Below, one piece after another: positions 41,399 to 49,548 of a stretch of DNA of 64,000 bases (positions within the stretch are counted from its first letter, which is position 1; each line of letters begins with the position of its first letter). The stretch covers positions 4,545,685 to 4,609,684 of the forward strand of contig NZ_LT721901.1 in the NCBI RefSeq assembly GCF_900157375.1, in the 5' to 3' direction. The notes under the pieces were generated by a model. The model was not told the DNA's origin. It did not search any database and saw only the letters and a list, made by a program, of their open reading frames with translations. Made by a program: the position numbers and the translations under genes. This stretch comes from Mycobacterium rhizamassiliense. GTDB taxonomy: Bacteria > Actinomycetota > Actinomycetes > Mycobacteriales > Mycobacteriaceae.

Positions 41399-42583
41399 TC
41401 AGAGCCCAGGCTGATCCTCGATGATGCCCAGCCAGATCTGTGCCGCGTCGATGGCGACCTTCTCGCTGATGAAGGCGTGCTGGGTTCCGGTGTAGATGTC
41501 GCGGAAGGCGCGCTCCAGGCGGCTGCCTTCGCGGATGGAGCTGGTGCCCGCGGCCAGGTGAGCCCACTCCGCGCAGCTGCGTGCGGTGTCGGTGGCGTAG
41601 ACGGCCGCCACGCGCATGTCCGCGCGCAGCGCCGGCGTCAGATCGTCGCGCGCGGCGACGGCGGCCTCGGCCGTGGTGAACGCGTCGAGCACCAGCAGGC
41701 GCGCGGCGCGCCAGGCGGCGCGGTGGTGCGCCAGCCCCTTCTGGAACGTCGGGCGGCTCGCCAACGAGGCCATGTCACTCATCCGGAACTTCGTGGCGGC
41801 CAGCTCCTGAACGTCGTCGAGCATGCTCTTGGCCACGCCCAGCGCCCACGAGGCGTGACCGGCCGCGGTCACCGGCATCAGCCCCATCCGCGTGGCCGGC
41901 GAGCTACCCCGGCGTGGCTCGCGGGTGAACAGCTCGAAGGTGCGGCTGGCCGGGACGAAAACGTCGGTGACGGCGTAGTCGTAGGAGCCAGTTCCCTTGA
42001 GCCCCTGGACGTGCCAGCCATCGTTGAAACTGACCTGCTCGCGTGGCAGCACGGCCACATGCATCTCGGGCAGTCCCTCGCTGATCCAGCGCATCTGGCC
42101 GTTGTCGAGCGGAAAGAAACCTGCCGCCACGTACTCGGAGTGCCCGATGCCCGAGCCGAAGCTCCACGATCCACTCAGCTGGTAGCCGCCGTCGACGACC
42201 GTGCCCTGGCCGTTGGGAAAGAACTGGCCGCCCATCGTGACGCGATTGTGGTGTGCGGTGAAGACTTCGGCGAATCCCTCATCGGGTAGATAGGCCGCCG
42301 CGGCGAACGAGGACGGCAGGTTGGCGATGCCGACCCAGCCGAATGAGCCATCCTGCCAAGCCATTTCGATCCACGTCTCGATCATCTCGGTAAACGACGG
42401 CTCGACGCCGCCTGCGACGGTGGGATTGAACGCCGACATCAGCCCGCTGGACCACATCTCGTCGACGATCGGGGTGGACAGTGTGCGGATGCGCTCGGAC
42501 TCGGCGGCTTGCTCCTGCACGAGGTCGCGCATGCCGCGCGCCAGCGCGACCACTCGATCGCTCGTATCGGCTAACGACGTCAT
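41399..42583 (-). CDS. Acyl-CoA-dehydrogenase-like flavin monooxygenase (HsaA-type)
   Basis: A 394-residue protein with the acyl-CoA-dehydrogenase fold but the sequence style of class D flavin monooxygenases: LSGSWSFGSGIGHSEYVAAGFF, GLKGTGSYDYAVTDVFVP and SSIREGSRLERAFRDIYTGTQH. Relatives such as HsaA hydroxylate phenols using reduced flavin from a separate reductase. The substrate is unknown and no reductase is adjacent. A TACGGT box (42591-42596) precedes the ATG by 7 nt (leaderless). Confidence 0.82.
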   Translation of the reverse strand: MTSLADTSDRVVALARGMRDLVQEQAAESERIRTLSTPIVDEMWSSGLMSAFNPTVAGGVEPSFTEMIETWIEMAWQDGSFGWVGIANLPSSFAAAAYLPDEGFAEVFTAHHNRVTMGGQFFPNGQGTVVDGGYQLSGSWSFGSGIGHSEYVAAGFFPLDNGQMRWISEGLPEMHVAVLPREQVSFNDGWHVQGLKGTGSYDYAVTDVFVPASRTFELFTREPRRGSSPATRMGLMPVTAAGHASWALGVAKSMLDDVQELAATKFRMSDMASLASRPTFQKGLAHHRAAWRAARLLVLDAFTTAEAAVAARDDLTPALRADMRVAAVYATDTARSCAEWAHLAAGTSSIREGSRLERAFRDIYTGTQHAFISEKVAIDAAQIWLGIIEDQPGL

Positions 42584-42664
42584 ACCGGTGACCGTACCAA
42601 TTGCCCGAAGTGTCTACCCATCGAATCGGGTGCCGCCCGCATTGGCCACGCTTAGTGTGAGTCG

Positions 42665-43045
42665 GTGCGGTGGATCGTGGACGCGATGAACGTCATCGGC
42701 AGTCGGCCGGACGGCTGGTGGAAGGATCGCGAGCGTGCCATGGTCGCTTTGGTGGACACATTGGACGAGTGGGCCTCTGCGCAAGGAGAGACGGTGACGG
42801 TGGTATTCGAGCGGCCGCCCAGGACCGCCCTCAAGTCGACGGTGGTCGAGATCGCGCATGCGCCCATGGCGGCCGCGAATTCGGCGGACGACGAAATCGT
42901 CCGCCTGGTTGAGGCCGACGCGAGCCCGGACGAGATCCGGGTGGTGACGTCGGACCGGGCGCTGGCCGATCGGCTCCGAAGGCTGGGCGCATCCGTCGTC
43001 CCGGCGGAGGCCTTTCGCAACCGCATCGATCCGAGCGACCGATGA
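42665..43045 (+). CDS. NYN/YacP-like putative RNase
   Basis: A 126-residue PIN-like/NYN protein. The first strand MRWIVDAMNVIG holds the conserved Asp, SADDEIVRLVEAD the middle acidic pair and VVTSDRALADRLRRLG the last Asp: the four-acid arrangement of YacP-type ribonucleases. GTG start 6 nt after TAGTGT (42653-42658), leaderless. Its stop overlaps the nitronate monooxygenase ATG (ATGA), so they are coupled. The RNA target is unknown. Confidence 0.8.
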   Translation: MRWIVDAMNVIGSRPDGWWKDRERAMVALVDTLDEWASAQGETVTVVFERPPRTALKSTVVEIAHAPMAAANSADDEIVRLVEADASPDEIRVVTSDRALADRLRRLGASVVPAEAFRNRIDPSDR

Positions 43046-43983
43046 CCGCCGCCGTCGGCCGGGTCTGCGAACTCGCGCGGATCGACATCCCGATCATCCA
43101 GGCGCCGATGACCTACATCGCCGGCGCCCAGCTCGCGGCGGCGGTCTCCAACGCCGGCGCGCTGGGCATCATCGAGACCACGTCCGACCAAGGCCGGGCC
43201 GACCTACAGCGGGTGCGCGAACTCACCGGCGGGTCGGTGGGCGCGAACATCGCGCTGCTGTTCAACCGCGACGTGACCGTCATAGATCTGCTGGTGGCCA
43301 ACGGCATTCGGTTCGTGACCACCTCGGCCGGCAGCCCCTCCTTGTTCACCGACCGGCTACACGATGCGGGCATCACCGTGTTCCATGTGGTGGGCACGCT
43401 GGAGGCGGCCAAGAAGGCCGTCGACGCCGGGGTGGACGGGCTGGTGGTCGAGGGCGTCGAGGGCGGCGGCTTCAAGAACCGATTCGGCGCGTCGACCATG
43501 GTGCTGCTGCCGTTGGTGGCCGCACACGTCGACGTGCCGATCGTGGCCGCGGGCGGGATCTGCGATGCCCGGTCCATGGCGGCCGCGTTCGTGCTCGGCG
43601 CCGAGGCCGTGCAGATGGGCACGCGGCTGCTGGCGTCGGCGGATTCGCCGGTGCACGGCAACCTCAAACAGGCCGTGGTCGACGCCGACGAGACATCGAC
43701 GGTCCTGCTCCCCCTCGACGGCAAGCGGATGATGCGGGTAATCCGGACACAGGCCGCCGAAAGGCTCGATGTCTCAGGGTCTTTCGAAGAAGGCGGCGCG
43801 GCGCTGCAACGCGTGCAGCGGCTCTACTTCGACGGGGACATGGACGCCAGCGTTGCCAACACCGGTCAGGTCGCGGGGCGAATCGAGGACCTGCCGCCGG
43901 CGGCCGACATCATCAAGCAGATGTGGACCGGCTGCCGGGAGTTGCTGGCCGCCACGGCGCAGCGGCTCACCCCGCCCGGCTAG
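43042..43983 (+). CDS. Nitronate monooxygenase family protein
   Basis: A 313-residue FMN-dependent TIM-barrel enzyme of the 2-nitropropane dioxygenase family: IIQAPMTYIAGAQLAAAVSNAGALGII, VVEGVEGGGFKNRFGAST with the GGG flavin-phosphate loop, VAAGGICDARSMAAAFVLGAEAVQMGTRLL. Members oxidise alkyl nitronates such as propionate 3-nitronate, or reduce quinones. The usual active-site His is not in its common GGH context (GGGFKNR replaces GGHxG), so the chemistry may differ. Stop overlaps the lipoprotein stop in CTAG. Confidence 0.85.
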   Translation: MTAAVGRVCELARIDIPIIQAPMTYIAGAQLAAAVSNAGALGIIETTSDQGRADLQRVRELTGGSVGANIALLFNRDVTVIDLLVANGIRFVTTSAGSPSLFTDRLHDAGITVFHVVGTLEAAKKAVDAGVDGLVVEGVEGGGFKNRFGASTMVLLPLVAAHVDVPIVAAGGICDARSMAAAFVLGAEAVQMGTRLLASADSPVHGNLKQAVVDADETSTVLLPLDGKRMMRVIRTQAAERLDVSGSFEEGGAALQRVQRLYFDGDMDASVANTGQVAGRIEDLPPAADIIKQMWTGCRELLAATAQRLTPPG

Positions 43984-44291
43984 CTCGGATGGGTTTGGAC
44001 GTCGAACTCGACGTTGTCGCCGGTGACCTTGGTGATCTTCATGTTGGCGACGTACATCGTGCCCTCGGGACCGGTGAAGTGACAGTCGAACTCCGCGCCC
44101 ACCTTCGCCTCAACCCCGTCGGGGCAGTGCACGTCGGTGGGCTTGAAGCCGGTCTGCTTAGAAACGACGTCGACGACCGACTTCGCCGCCCCGTCGGGTT
44201 TGACGGTTGACTTGCTGCTGCAGCCGGCCGACAGGACGCTCATCGAGCCGACGAGCACGGCCGCGGCGGCGACCTGGGCGATACGCATCAT
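43980..44291 (-). CDS. DUF4333 lipoprotein
   Basis: A 103-residue lipoprotein. The signal peptide ends at the lipobox LSAGC with Cys24. The mature domain has KSVVDVVSKQTGFKPTDVHCPDGVEAKVGAEFDCHFTG, the two-cysteine DUF4333 pattern common in mycobacterial small lipoproteins. It would sit on the outer face of the plasma membrane; its role is unknown. GAGGAG precedes the tandem ATG codons at 44291/44288. Confidence 0.85.
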   Translation of the reverse strand: MMRIAQVAAAAVLVGSMSVLSAGCSSKSTVKPDGAAKSVVDVVSKQTGFKPTDVHCPDGVEAKVGAEFDCHFTGPEGTMYVANMKITKVTGDNVEFDVQTHPS

Positions 44292-44463
44292 TGCGCGGTC
44301 ACTCCTCGTGTTGGTCGAGCCGCGGACGCACCCGACTGGAATCGCCAGGCTAACACGCGCGAACGGCGCCACCACAGCTCAGAGCTGGCAAAAGCCAAGC
44401 CGAGCAACCGGTCCGGCAGGGCCGATGTTCGGGTTCGAACGCGGTGGCGCCGTGCGCCTGACG

Positions 44464-44958
44464 TCAGCCCAGGGCGGCCAGCGCCGCGTCGTAGTCGGGC
44501 TCCTGCGCGATCTCGGGCACCAGCTGCGCGTAGGCGACGTTGCCGTCGGCACCGATGACCACCACGGCGCGGGCGAGCAGGCCGGCCATCGGGCCGTCGG
44601 TGATCGTGATGCCGTAGTCCTCGCCGAAGCTGTCCCGGAACGCCGACCCGGTCGTGACGTTCTCGATGCCCTCCGCGCCGCAGAAACGCGCCTGCGCGAA
44701 CGGGAGGTCCTTCGACACGTTCACGACGGTCGCGCCGCCGCCCGCGGCACGCTCGTTGAACGTCCGCACGCTCGTCGCGCACACCGGTGTGTCCACCGAC
44801 GGGAAGATGTTGAGCAGCACGGACTTGCCGCTGAACTGCTCGCTGCTGACCGCGCCCAGGTCCGAGCCGGTCAGGCTGAAGGTTGGGGCTTTCGATCCGA
44901 CGGCAGGAAGCTCGCCGACAGTGTTGATCGGGTTTCCACGCAAGGTTATCTGTGCCAT
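44464..44958 (-). CDS. tpx: Thiol peroxidase Tpx
   Basis: A 164-residue atypical 2-Cys peroxiredoxin very close to M. tuberculosis Tpx: MAQITLRGNPINTVGELP, peroxidatic Cys in PSVDTPVCATSVRTF, resolving Cys in ARFCGAEGIEN, and GPMAGLLARAVVVIGADGNV near the end. It reduces peroxides and peroxynitrite in the cytosol with electrons from thioredoxin. ATG at 44958; a GTG two codons upstream is not needed. Confidence 0.95.
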   Translation of the reverse strand: MAQITLRGNPINTVGELPAVGSKAPTFSLTGSDLGAVSSEQFSGKSVLLNIFPSVDTPVCATSVRTFNERAAGGGATVVNVSKDLPFAQARFCGAEGIENVTTGSAFRDSFGEDYGITITDGPMAGLLARAVVVIGADGNVAYAQLVPEIAQEPDYDAALAALG

Positions 44959-45067
44959 GGGCACAGTCTGCCAAGGCCGATACGGGCACCGTGGGTCAGG
45001 TCCCGTGTCCTAATTGGTGGGGTGCACGGCATAGACGACATGCCCTGGTCTGGCCAACACTGAGTCC

Positions 45068-46018
45068 ATGCCTCGCAAGGTCGTTATCGTCGGCTTTCCC
45101 GGCGTGCAGGCCCTCGACGTGGTCGGACCGCACGACGTGTTCACCGGCGCCGCGCTGCTCACTGACGGCGGATACGACGTCGTCCTCGCCTCGACCGACG
45201 CGACACCCGTCACCACCGCAACGGGTTTGGCGTTCGTGGCGGCCCCGCTCCCCGACCCCGCCCAGCCCGTCGACACTGTGGTGCTGCCCGGCGGCGCCGG
45301 GGTCGACGCCGCACGGTCCGATCCGGAACTTATGGGCTGGATCAAAGCCGTCGCAGGCAGCGCCCGCCGCGTCGTCACGGTATGCACGGGCGTCTTTCTG
45401 GCGGCCGAGGCGGGCCTGCTCGACGGCTGTCGGGCGACCACGCACTGGGCGTTCGCCGAGCGGCTGGCCCGCGAGTTTCCGGTCATCGACGTCGACCCCG
45501 ATCCGATCTTCCTCCGCAGCTCCGAAAAGGTCTGGACGGCCGCGGGCGTCACCGCGGGCATCGACCTTGCGCTGGCTCTGGTCGAAGACGACCACGGCAC
45601 CGAGATCGCGCAGACCGCCGCCCGCTGGCTGGTGCTGCATCTACGCCGCCCCGGCGGGCAGAGCCAGTTCGCGGCGCCGGTGTGGATGCCGCGCGCCAAA
45701 CGACCGGGCATCCGCGACGTACAGGAGGCCATCGAGTCCGAACCGGGCGGCGCGCACAGCATCGGCGACCTGGCACGGCGGGCAACGATGAGTCCGCGGC
45801 ACTTCACTCGCGTATTCACCGACGAGGTCGGCGAGGCGCCCGGCCAGTACGTGGAACGCATCCGCACCGAGGCCGCGCGCCGGCAGCTGCAGGAGACCGA
45901 CGACACCGTCGTCGCGATCGCCGCGCGGTGTGGCTTCGGCACCGCGGAAACCATGCGGCGCAACTTCATTCGCCGCGTGGGCATTTCACCGGACCAGTAC
46001 CGCAAGGCTTTCGCGTAA
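45068..46018 (+). CDS. GlxA-type AraC regulator (DJ-1/PfpI + HTH)
   Basis: A 316-residue regulator: DJ-1/PfpI-like domain (about 1-185) with VVTVCTGVFLAAEAGLLDGC around the conserved Cys, then an AraC HTH pair (about 225-315) with SIGDLARRATMSPRHFTRVF and ETMRRNFIRRVGISPDQYRKAF. Members sense small molecules and activate neighbouring genes. The next gene, 18 nt downstream, is another DJ-1/PfpI protein and is the likely target. Confidence 0.88.
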   Translation: MPRKVVIVGFPGVQALDVVGPHDVFTGAALLTDGGYDVVLASTDATPVTTATGLAFVAAPLPDPAQPVDTVVLPGGAGVDAARSDPELMGWIKAVAGSARRVVTVCTGVFLAAEAGLLDGCRATTHWAFAERLAREFPVIDVDPDPIFLRSSEKVWTAAGVTAGIDLALALVEDDHGTEIAQTAARWLVLHLRRPGGQSQFAAPVWMPRAKRPGIRDVQEAIESEPGGAHSIGDLARRATMSPRHFTRVFTDEVGEAPGQYVERIRTEAARRQLQETDDTVVAIAARCGFGTAETMRRNFIRRVGISPDQYRKAFA

Positions 46019-46036
46019 TCAGGAAGGACGACACAG

Positions 46037-46789
46037 ATGACCCAGATCGCCTTTGTGGCCTACCCCGGCTTCACCGCGCTGGACATGATCGGCCCCTACG
46101 AGGTGCTGCGCAACCTGCCGGACGCCGAGGTGCGCTTCGTGTGGCACGAGGCCGGGCCCATCACCGCAGACTCCGGTGTGCTGGTCGTCGGAGCGACGCA
46201 CTCGCTTGCCGAAACCCCTTCGCCCGACGTGATTCTCGTGCCGGGCGGCCCGTCGACTCCGGTGCACGCGCGCGACGACGCGCTGCTGGACTGGCTGCGC
46301 CGTGCGCATCGCACCGCCAGCTGGACGGCGTCGGTGTGCTCGGGTTCGGTGATCCTCGCGGCCGCAGGCCTCCTCGAGGGCAGGCGGGCGACGTCGCACT
46401 GGTTGGCGATTCCGTTGCTGAAAGGATTCGGCGCCATCCCGGTGGCCGACGAACGCGTCGTGCGCCAGGACGACGTCGTCACCAGTGCCGGTGTGTCCGC
46501 CGGTCTCGATCTGGCGTTCTGGCTCGCGGGTGAGATCGCCGGCGAGGGCCGCGCGAAGGCTATCCAACTCGCGATCGAATACGACCCCCAGCCGCCGTAC
46601 GACTCCGGGCACATGTCGAAGGCGTCGGCGACCACGAAAGCCGCTGCGACCGCGATGCTTTCGAAAGACAGCGCCAAGCCGGCGAATCTCAAGGCGACGA
46701 CGATGATCGCCTGGGAGCAGGCGCTGACGGCGGTCCGATCGCGGCGGCGCAAGCGGGTGGCCAGCGCAGTCCCGTCCAGCAAGGCGTGA
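46037..46789 (+). CDS. DJ-1/PfpI protein, isonitrile-hydratase-like, with basic tail
   Basis: A 250-residue protein. Residues 1-190 form the DJ-1/PfpI domain with the catalytic Cys in TASVCSGSVILAAAGLLEG and RRATSHW, a pattern shared with isonitrile hydratases, which convert isonitriles to N-formyl compounds. Residues 190-250 are an added Lys/Arg/Ala-rich tail ending RSRRRKRVASAVPSSKA, unusual for the family. It is probably cotranscribed with the GlxA-type regulator. Enzyme specificity is inferred only. Confidence 0.78.
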   Translation: MTQIAFVAYPGFTALDMIGPYEVLRNLPDAEVRFVWHEAGPITADSGVLVVGATHSLAETPSPDVILVPGGPSTPVHARDDALLDWLRRAHRTASWTASVCSGSVILAAAGLLEGRRATSHWLAIPLLKGFGAIPVADERVVRQDDVVTSAGVSAGLDLAFWLAGEIAGEGRAKAIQLAIEYDPQPPYDSGHMSKASATTKAAATAMLSKDSAKPANLKATTMIAWEQALTAVRSRRRKRVASAVPSSKA

Positions 46790-46849
46790 GGGGACTGCGA
46801 AAGCGATAGCGCATGCGCTATCAGAAGCCGGGTCGGTAGGCCGAGAGTG

Positions 46850-47353
46850 TCAAACTTCTGCCCGAGGGACGAACCGCACGAAGGGCAAGTGCCGTCCGAC
46901 CGCACGAAAGTCTGCGTCAGACCCGTCGACCGCAACACCCAGGACGCGGGGCAGCACGTGCTTGGCCGTCGTCCGATGCGTCGACCCATATCGGGAAAAG
47001 ACTTCCGCACCCTCCTCGGCGTCGAGCGGCACGGCCGTTACCGGCAGCGTGCGCGTTCCCACCTCGATGGTGACATCGGGGTCGTGCAGGATGTTCCGGT
47101 ACCACGCGGCGGCGGGTCCCCACCCCGACGCGACGACGTAGCTGTCGCTACTGCGTTCGACGATCTCGAGGATGGTCTGGCGCGGCCTGCCGGAGACGCT
47201 TCCGGTGTGGTTGAGCAGCAGCAGGCGACTTCCGAACAACCACCCGAGCTTGAGCCGATAGATGTGGATGGGAAGCCGCAACGCATTTCGGGCCAGGCCC
47301 GCGGGTGGCCGAATGTTCTTGACAATTCGCACGATTGGCAACCTCCGCGGCAC
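46850..47353 (-). CDS. Ddn-like deazaflavin (F420)-dependent nitroreductase family protein
   Basis: A 167-residue split-barrel protein of the Ddn/FDOR-B type: LLLNHTGSVSGRPRQTILEIVERS, YVVASGWGPAAAWYRNILHDPDVTIEVG and the RTLPVTAVPLD strand. These proteins bind F420 and reduce quinones or activate nitroimidazoles. GTG start at 47353. Its promoter region holds nested palindromes (47373-47410), so it is probably under a dedicated repressor. Confidence 0.85.
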   Translation of the reverse strand: MPRRLPIVRIVKNIRPPAGLARNALRLPIHIYRLKLGWLFGSRLLLLNHTGSVSGRPRQTILEIVERSSDSYVVASGWGPAAAWYRNILHDPDVTIEVGTRTLPVTAVPLDAEEGAEVFSRYGSTHRTTAKHVLPRVLGVAVDGSDADFRAVGRHLPFVRFVPRAEV

Positions 47354-47372
47354 GAACGCGTCCGATGCTGGA

Positions 47373-47410
47373 CAATAGTTGCATGCAATTATTGCATAAG
47401 TGCACTATTG
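47373..47410 (-). promoter_or_regulatory. Nested palindromic operator upstream of the Ddn-like gene
   Basis: CAATAGT (47373-47379) and ACTATTG (47404-47410) are perfect outer arms. Between them lie the palindromes TTGCATGCAA (47379-47388) and GCAAT-T-ATTGC (47385-47395). On the minus strand TATTGT (47372-47377) is a candidate -10. The arrangement suits two dimers of a MarR- or TetR-type repressor. Confidence 0.5.
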
Positions 47411-47457
47411 TCGCCAGGTATCGACGAGATGCCCGCCGGCCGGCCGAGCCGGAACCC

Positions 47458-47934
47458 CTAGGCGCCCGGCTGCAAGATCTCCGTCGACTCCAGCTGACCG
47501 CCGGCCTGCAGCCACGCCCCCACCACGCCGGGCGCATCGCGGTTGGGGTTGTAGATGTCCTCCTCGCTGGAGAACAGGCCGTCGCCCGCGTACACGAGGC
47601 GGGTCCAGTTCGGAAACCAGAACGGCTCGCCGTTGGGATCGGTCGGGTGGTCGAGCAGATTCTTGATCATGATGACGACGGCGTCATTGTCGTCGTCATA
47701 GGCAATCCAGTCGCTGGGAAATCGCATGTGCGGAAAGGGGGCCATGACCGCGACGATCCAGTCCCGCACCGCTTCGCGGCCGTGGAAGACGCCGTAGTGG
47801 TGCTCGATGTAGACGACGTCTTCGGTGAACAGATCGGCGAAAGGACGCCAGTCGCCCGACGTGCTGCACCCTTCGGCGACCGCGGTGTAGTGCTCGACGG
47901 CTTGCTCAATTTCGGCCCTGCTGAATTTGCCCAT
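47458..47934 (-). CDS. SnoaL/NTF2-like domain protein
   Basis: A 158-residue NTF2-like cone-fold protein: IEQAVEHYTAVAEGC, WRPFADLFTEDVVYIEHHYGVFHGREAVRDWIV and DDNDAVVIMIKNLL. Such domains bind hydrophobic ligands or act as small isomerases/cyclases. The ATG at 47934 follows a TAGTGT box (47942-47947) by 7 nt, so leaderless translation is likely. It is divergent from the SDR gene at 47993. Confidence 0.8.
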   Translation of the reverse strand: MGKFSRAEIEQAVEHYTAVAEGCSTSGDWRPFADLFTEDVVYIEHHYGVFHGREAVRDWIVAVMAPFPHMRFPSDWIAYDDDNDAVVIMIKNLLDHPTDPNGEPFWFPNWTRLVYAGDGLFSSEEDIYNPNRDAPGVVGAWLQAGGQLESTEILQPGA

Positions 47935-47992
47935 GACGGACACACTAGAACGTGTTTCAGTGGAGCGTGACTTCTCTGGATAGGGATATTCA

Positions 47993-48760
47993 ATGAGCGT
48001 GTTGGACCTGTTCGACCTACGTGGCAAGCGGGCTCTGGTGACCGGGGCGTCCAGTGGCATCGGCAAGAGGGTGGCCGAGGCTTACCTGCAGGCGGGAGCC
48101 GACGTGGCGATCGCGGCGCGGCATCGCGACGTGCTGGACGACGTCGCAAGAGAACTCGGTGCGGCGGGCGGCAGGGTGGTACCGGTCGTGTGCGACGTGA
48201 CCCAGCCCGGCCAGGTCACCCGCATGCTCGAGCAGGTGACCGCCGAGCTGGGCGGCGTCGACATCGCCGTCTGCAACGCCGGCATCATCAATGTCGTTGG
48301 CGTGCTGGACATGTCGGCCGAGGACTTCCAGAGAATCCAGGACACCAACGTGACGGGCGTCTTCCTCACCGCTCAGGCCGCGGCCAGGGTGATGGTCGGA
48401 CAGGGTGACGGCGGGGTCATCATCACCACCGCGTCGATGTCCGGGCATATCATCAACACCCCGCAGCAGGTGAGCCATTACTGCGCCTCGAAGGCGGCTG
48501 TCATTCACCTGACCAAGGCCATGGCCGTCGAGCTGGCGCAGCATCGCATCCGGGTGAACAGCGTCAGCCCGGGCTACATCCGCACTGAACTCGTCGAGCC
48601 GTTGACGGAGTACCACGCGCTGTGGGAGCCGAAGATTCCGCTGGGCCGCATGGGCCGGCCCGAAGAACTGGCCGGCCTGTACCTCTACCTGGCCAGCGAC
48701 GCGTCGAGCTACATGACCGGTTCCGACGTCGTCATCGACGGCGGTTACAGCTGCCCGTAG
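47993..48760 (+). CDS. Short-chain dehydrogenase/reductase
   Basis: A 255-residue classical SDR with the complete cofactor loop TGASSGIG, CNAGI, catalytic Ser in TTASMSGHI, YCASK and SPGYIRTEL, ending SYMTGSDVVIDGGYSCP. It probably oxidises a secondary alcohol; this subgroup includes sugar-alcohol and secondary alcohol dehydrogenases. Divergent from, and perhaps functionally linked to, the SnoaL-like gene. Confidence 0.88.
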   Translation: MSVLDLFDLRGKRALVTGASSGIGKRVAEAYLQAGADVAIAARHRDVLDDVARELGAAGGRVVPVVCDVTQPGQVTRMLEQVTAELGGVDIAVCNAGIINVVGVLDMSAEDFQRIQDTNVTGVFLTAQAAARVMVGQGDGGVIITTASMSGHIINTPQQVSHYCASKAAVIHLTKAMAVELAQHRIRVNSVSPGYIRTELVEPLTEYHALWEPKIPLGRMGRPEELAGLYLYLASDASSYMTGSDVVIDGGYSCP

Positions 48761-48768
48761 GGGCGCGA

Positions 48769-49536
48769 TCAGCGCACCGGGCGGGGGCGGCCGAACACCG
48801 TGCGCACACCCGGCGAAAAGAGCGCCCGCAGCCGATCGCCCGCGGGTTGCACCCCGGCCGCCGCGACCAACTCGTCGCTGAGCTCGACGACGTTCGCCGC
48901 GCGCAACGGCCACGTCGCGTGCTCGTTCGGCACCCACCACGTGCGGCCGGCCTTGCGCGTGTGCGCGCCCCACCGGGCGGTGAGCCAGACCTCCAGCGGC
49001 GTCGGCTCGACCACGTCCCCGACCACGACGGTCAGCCGGCTGCGCAGGCCGCGCCGCGGCCAGCGGCGCACGCTGTCGTACGTGATGCGGTCGCCGTCGC
49101 GGGTCAGCCGCATCCGCGCCCACGTGTAGGGCACCCCGAGGCCCGTCCGGATGACGGGCACCACGGCCAGGCGCGCCGTCTCCAGCGAGCGGAACAGGAC
49201 GCCGCGCCGGCCGGCGTCGTCGACGGAATACAGCCGGACGTTGGTCTCCAGGAAGCTGCCGAGGTACGGAAGCGGAAGCGCCGCACCAACTTTGGTGCTG
49301 GCCATCACGAAGGGTACCAGCCCGACGTAGGTCATCCCGTCGGCGAAGACGTCCGGGCGGGTTCCGGGTGGGTAGAGATGCGCGACGCCCTGCGGGCGCA
49401 CCGGCCAGTGGAGGAACGTCAGCTCGCTCCACCGCTGGTCGAAGGCCACCGGGCCGGGCAGCGGCGGCGCGATGACGGGGAATCCCACGAGTTCTGGGCT
49501 CGCGCTGGCCTCGGCCGGCGGGTCGGGTGCCGTCAT
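48769..49536 (-). CDS. DUF2071 (YqjF-like) protein
   Basis: A 255-residue DUF2071 protein: FDQRWSELTFLHWPVRPQGV, DVFADGMTYVGLVPFVM, FLETNVRLYSVDDAGRRGVLFRSLE and WGAHTRKAGRTWWVPNEHATWPLR. The fold is related to acetoacetate decarboxylase, but activity has not been established for this family. It converges on the SDR gene with an 8-nt gap. It lies 12 nt downstream of the membrane gene at 49549 on the same strand and is probably in the same operon as the acyl-AMP ligase. Confidence 0.8.
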   Translation of the reverse strand: MTAPDPPAEASASPELVGFPVIAPPLPGPVAFDQRWSELTFLHWPVRPQGVAHLYPPGTRPDVFADGMTYVGLVPFVMASTKVGAALPLPYLGSFLETNVRLYSVDDAGRRGVLFRSLETARLAVVPVIRTGLGVPYTWARMRLTRDGDRITYDSVRRWPRRGLRSRLTVVVGDVVEPTPLEVWLTARWGAHTRKAGRTWWVPNEHATWPLRAANVVELSDELVAAAGVQPAGDRLRALFSPGVRTVFGRPRPVR

Positions 49537-49548
49537 CTGCGTATCGCC

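Noticed and set aside
44431..44440. GGTTCGAAC, like a tRNA T-loop
   Set aside because: No cloverleaf can be drawn around it and no A-box lies upstream; it is in the tpx downstream spacer.
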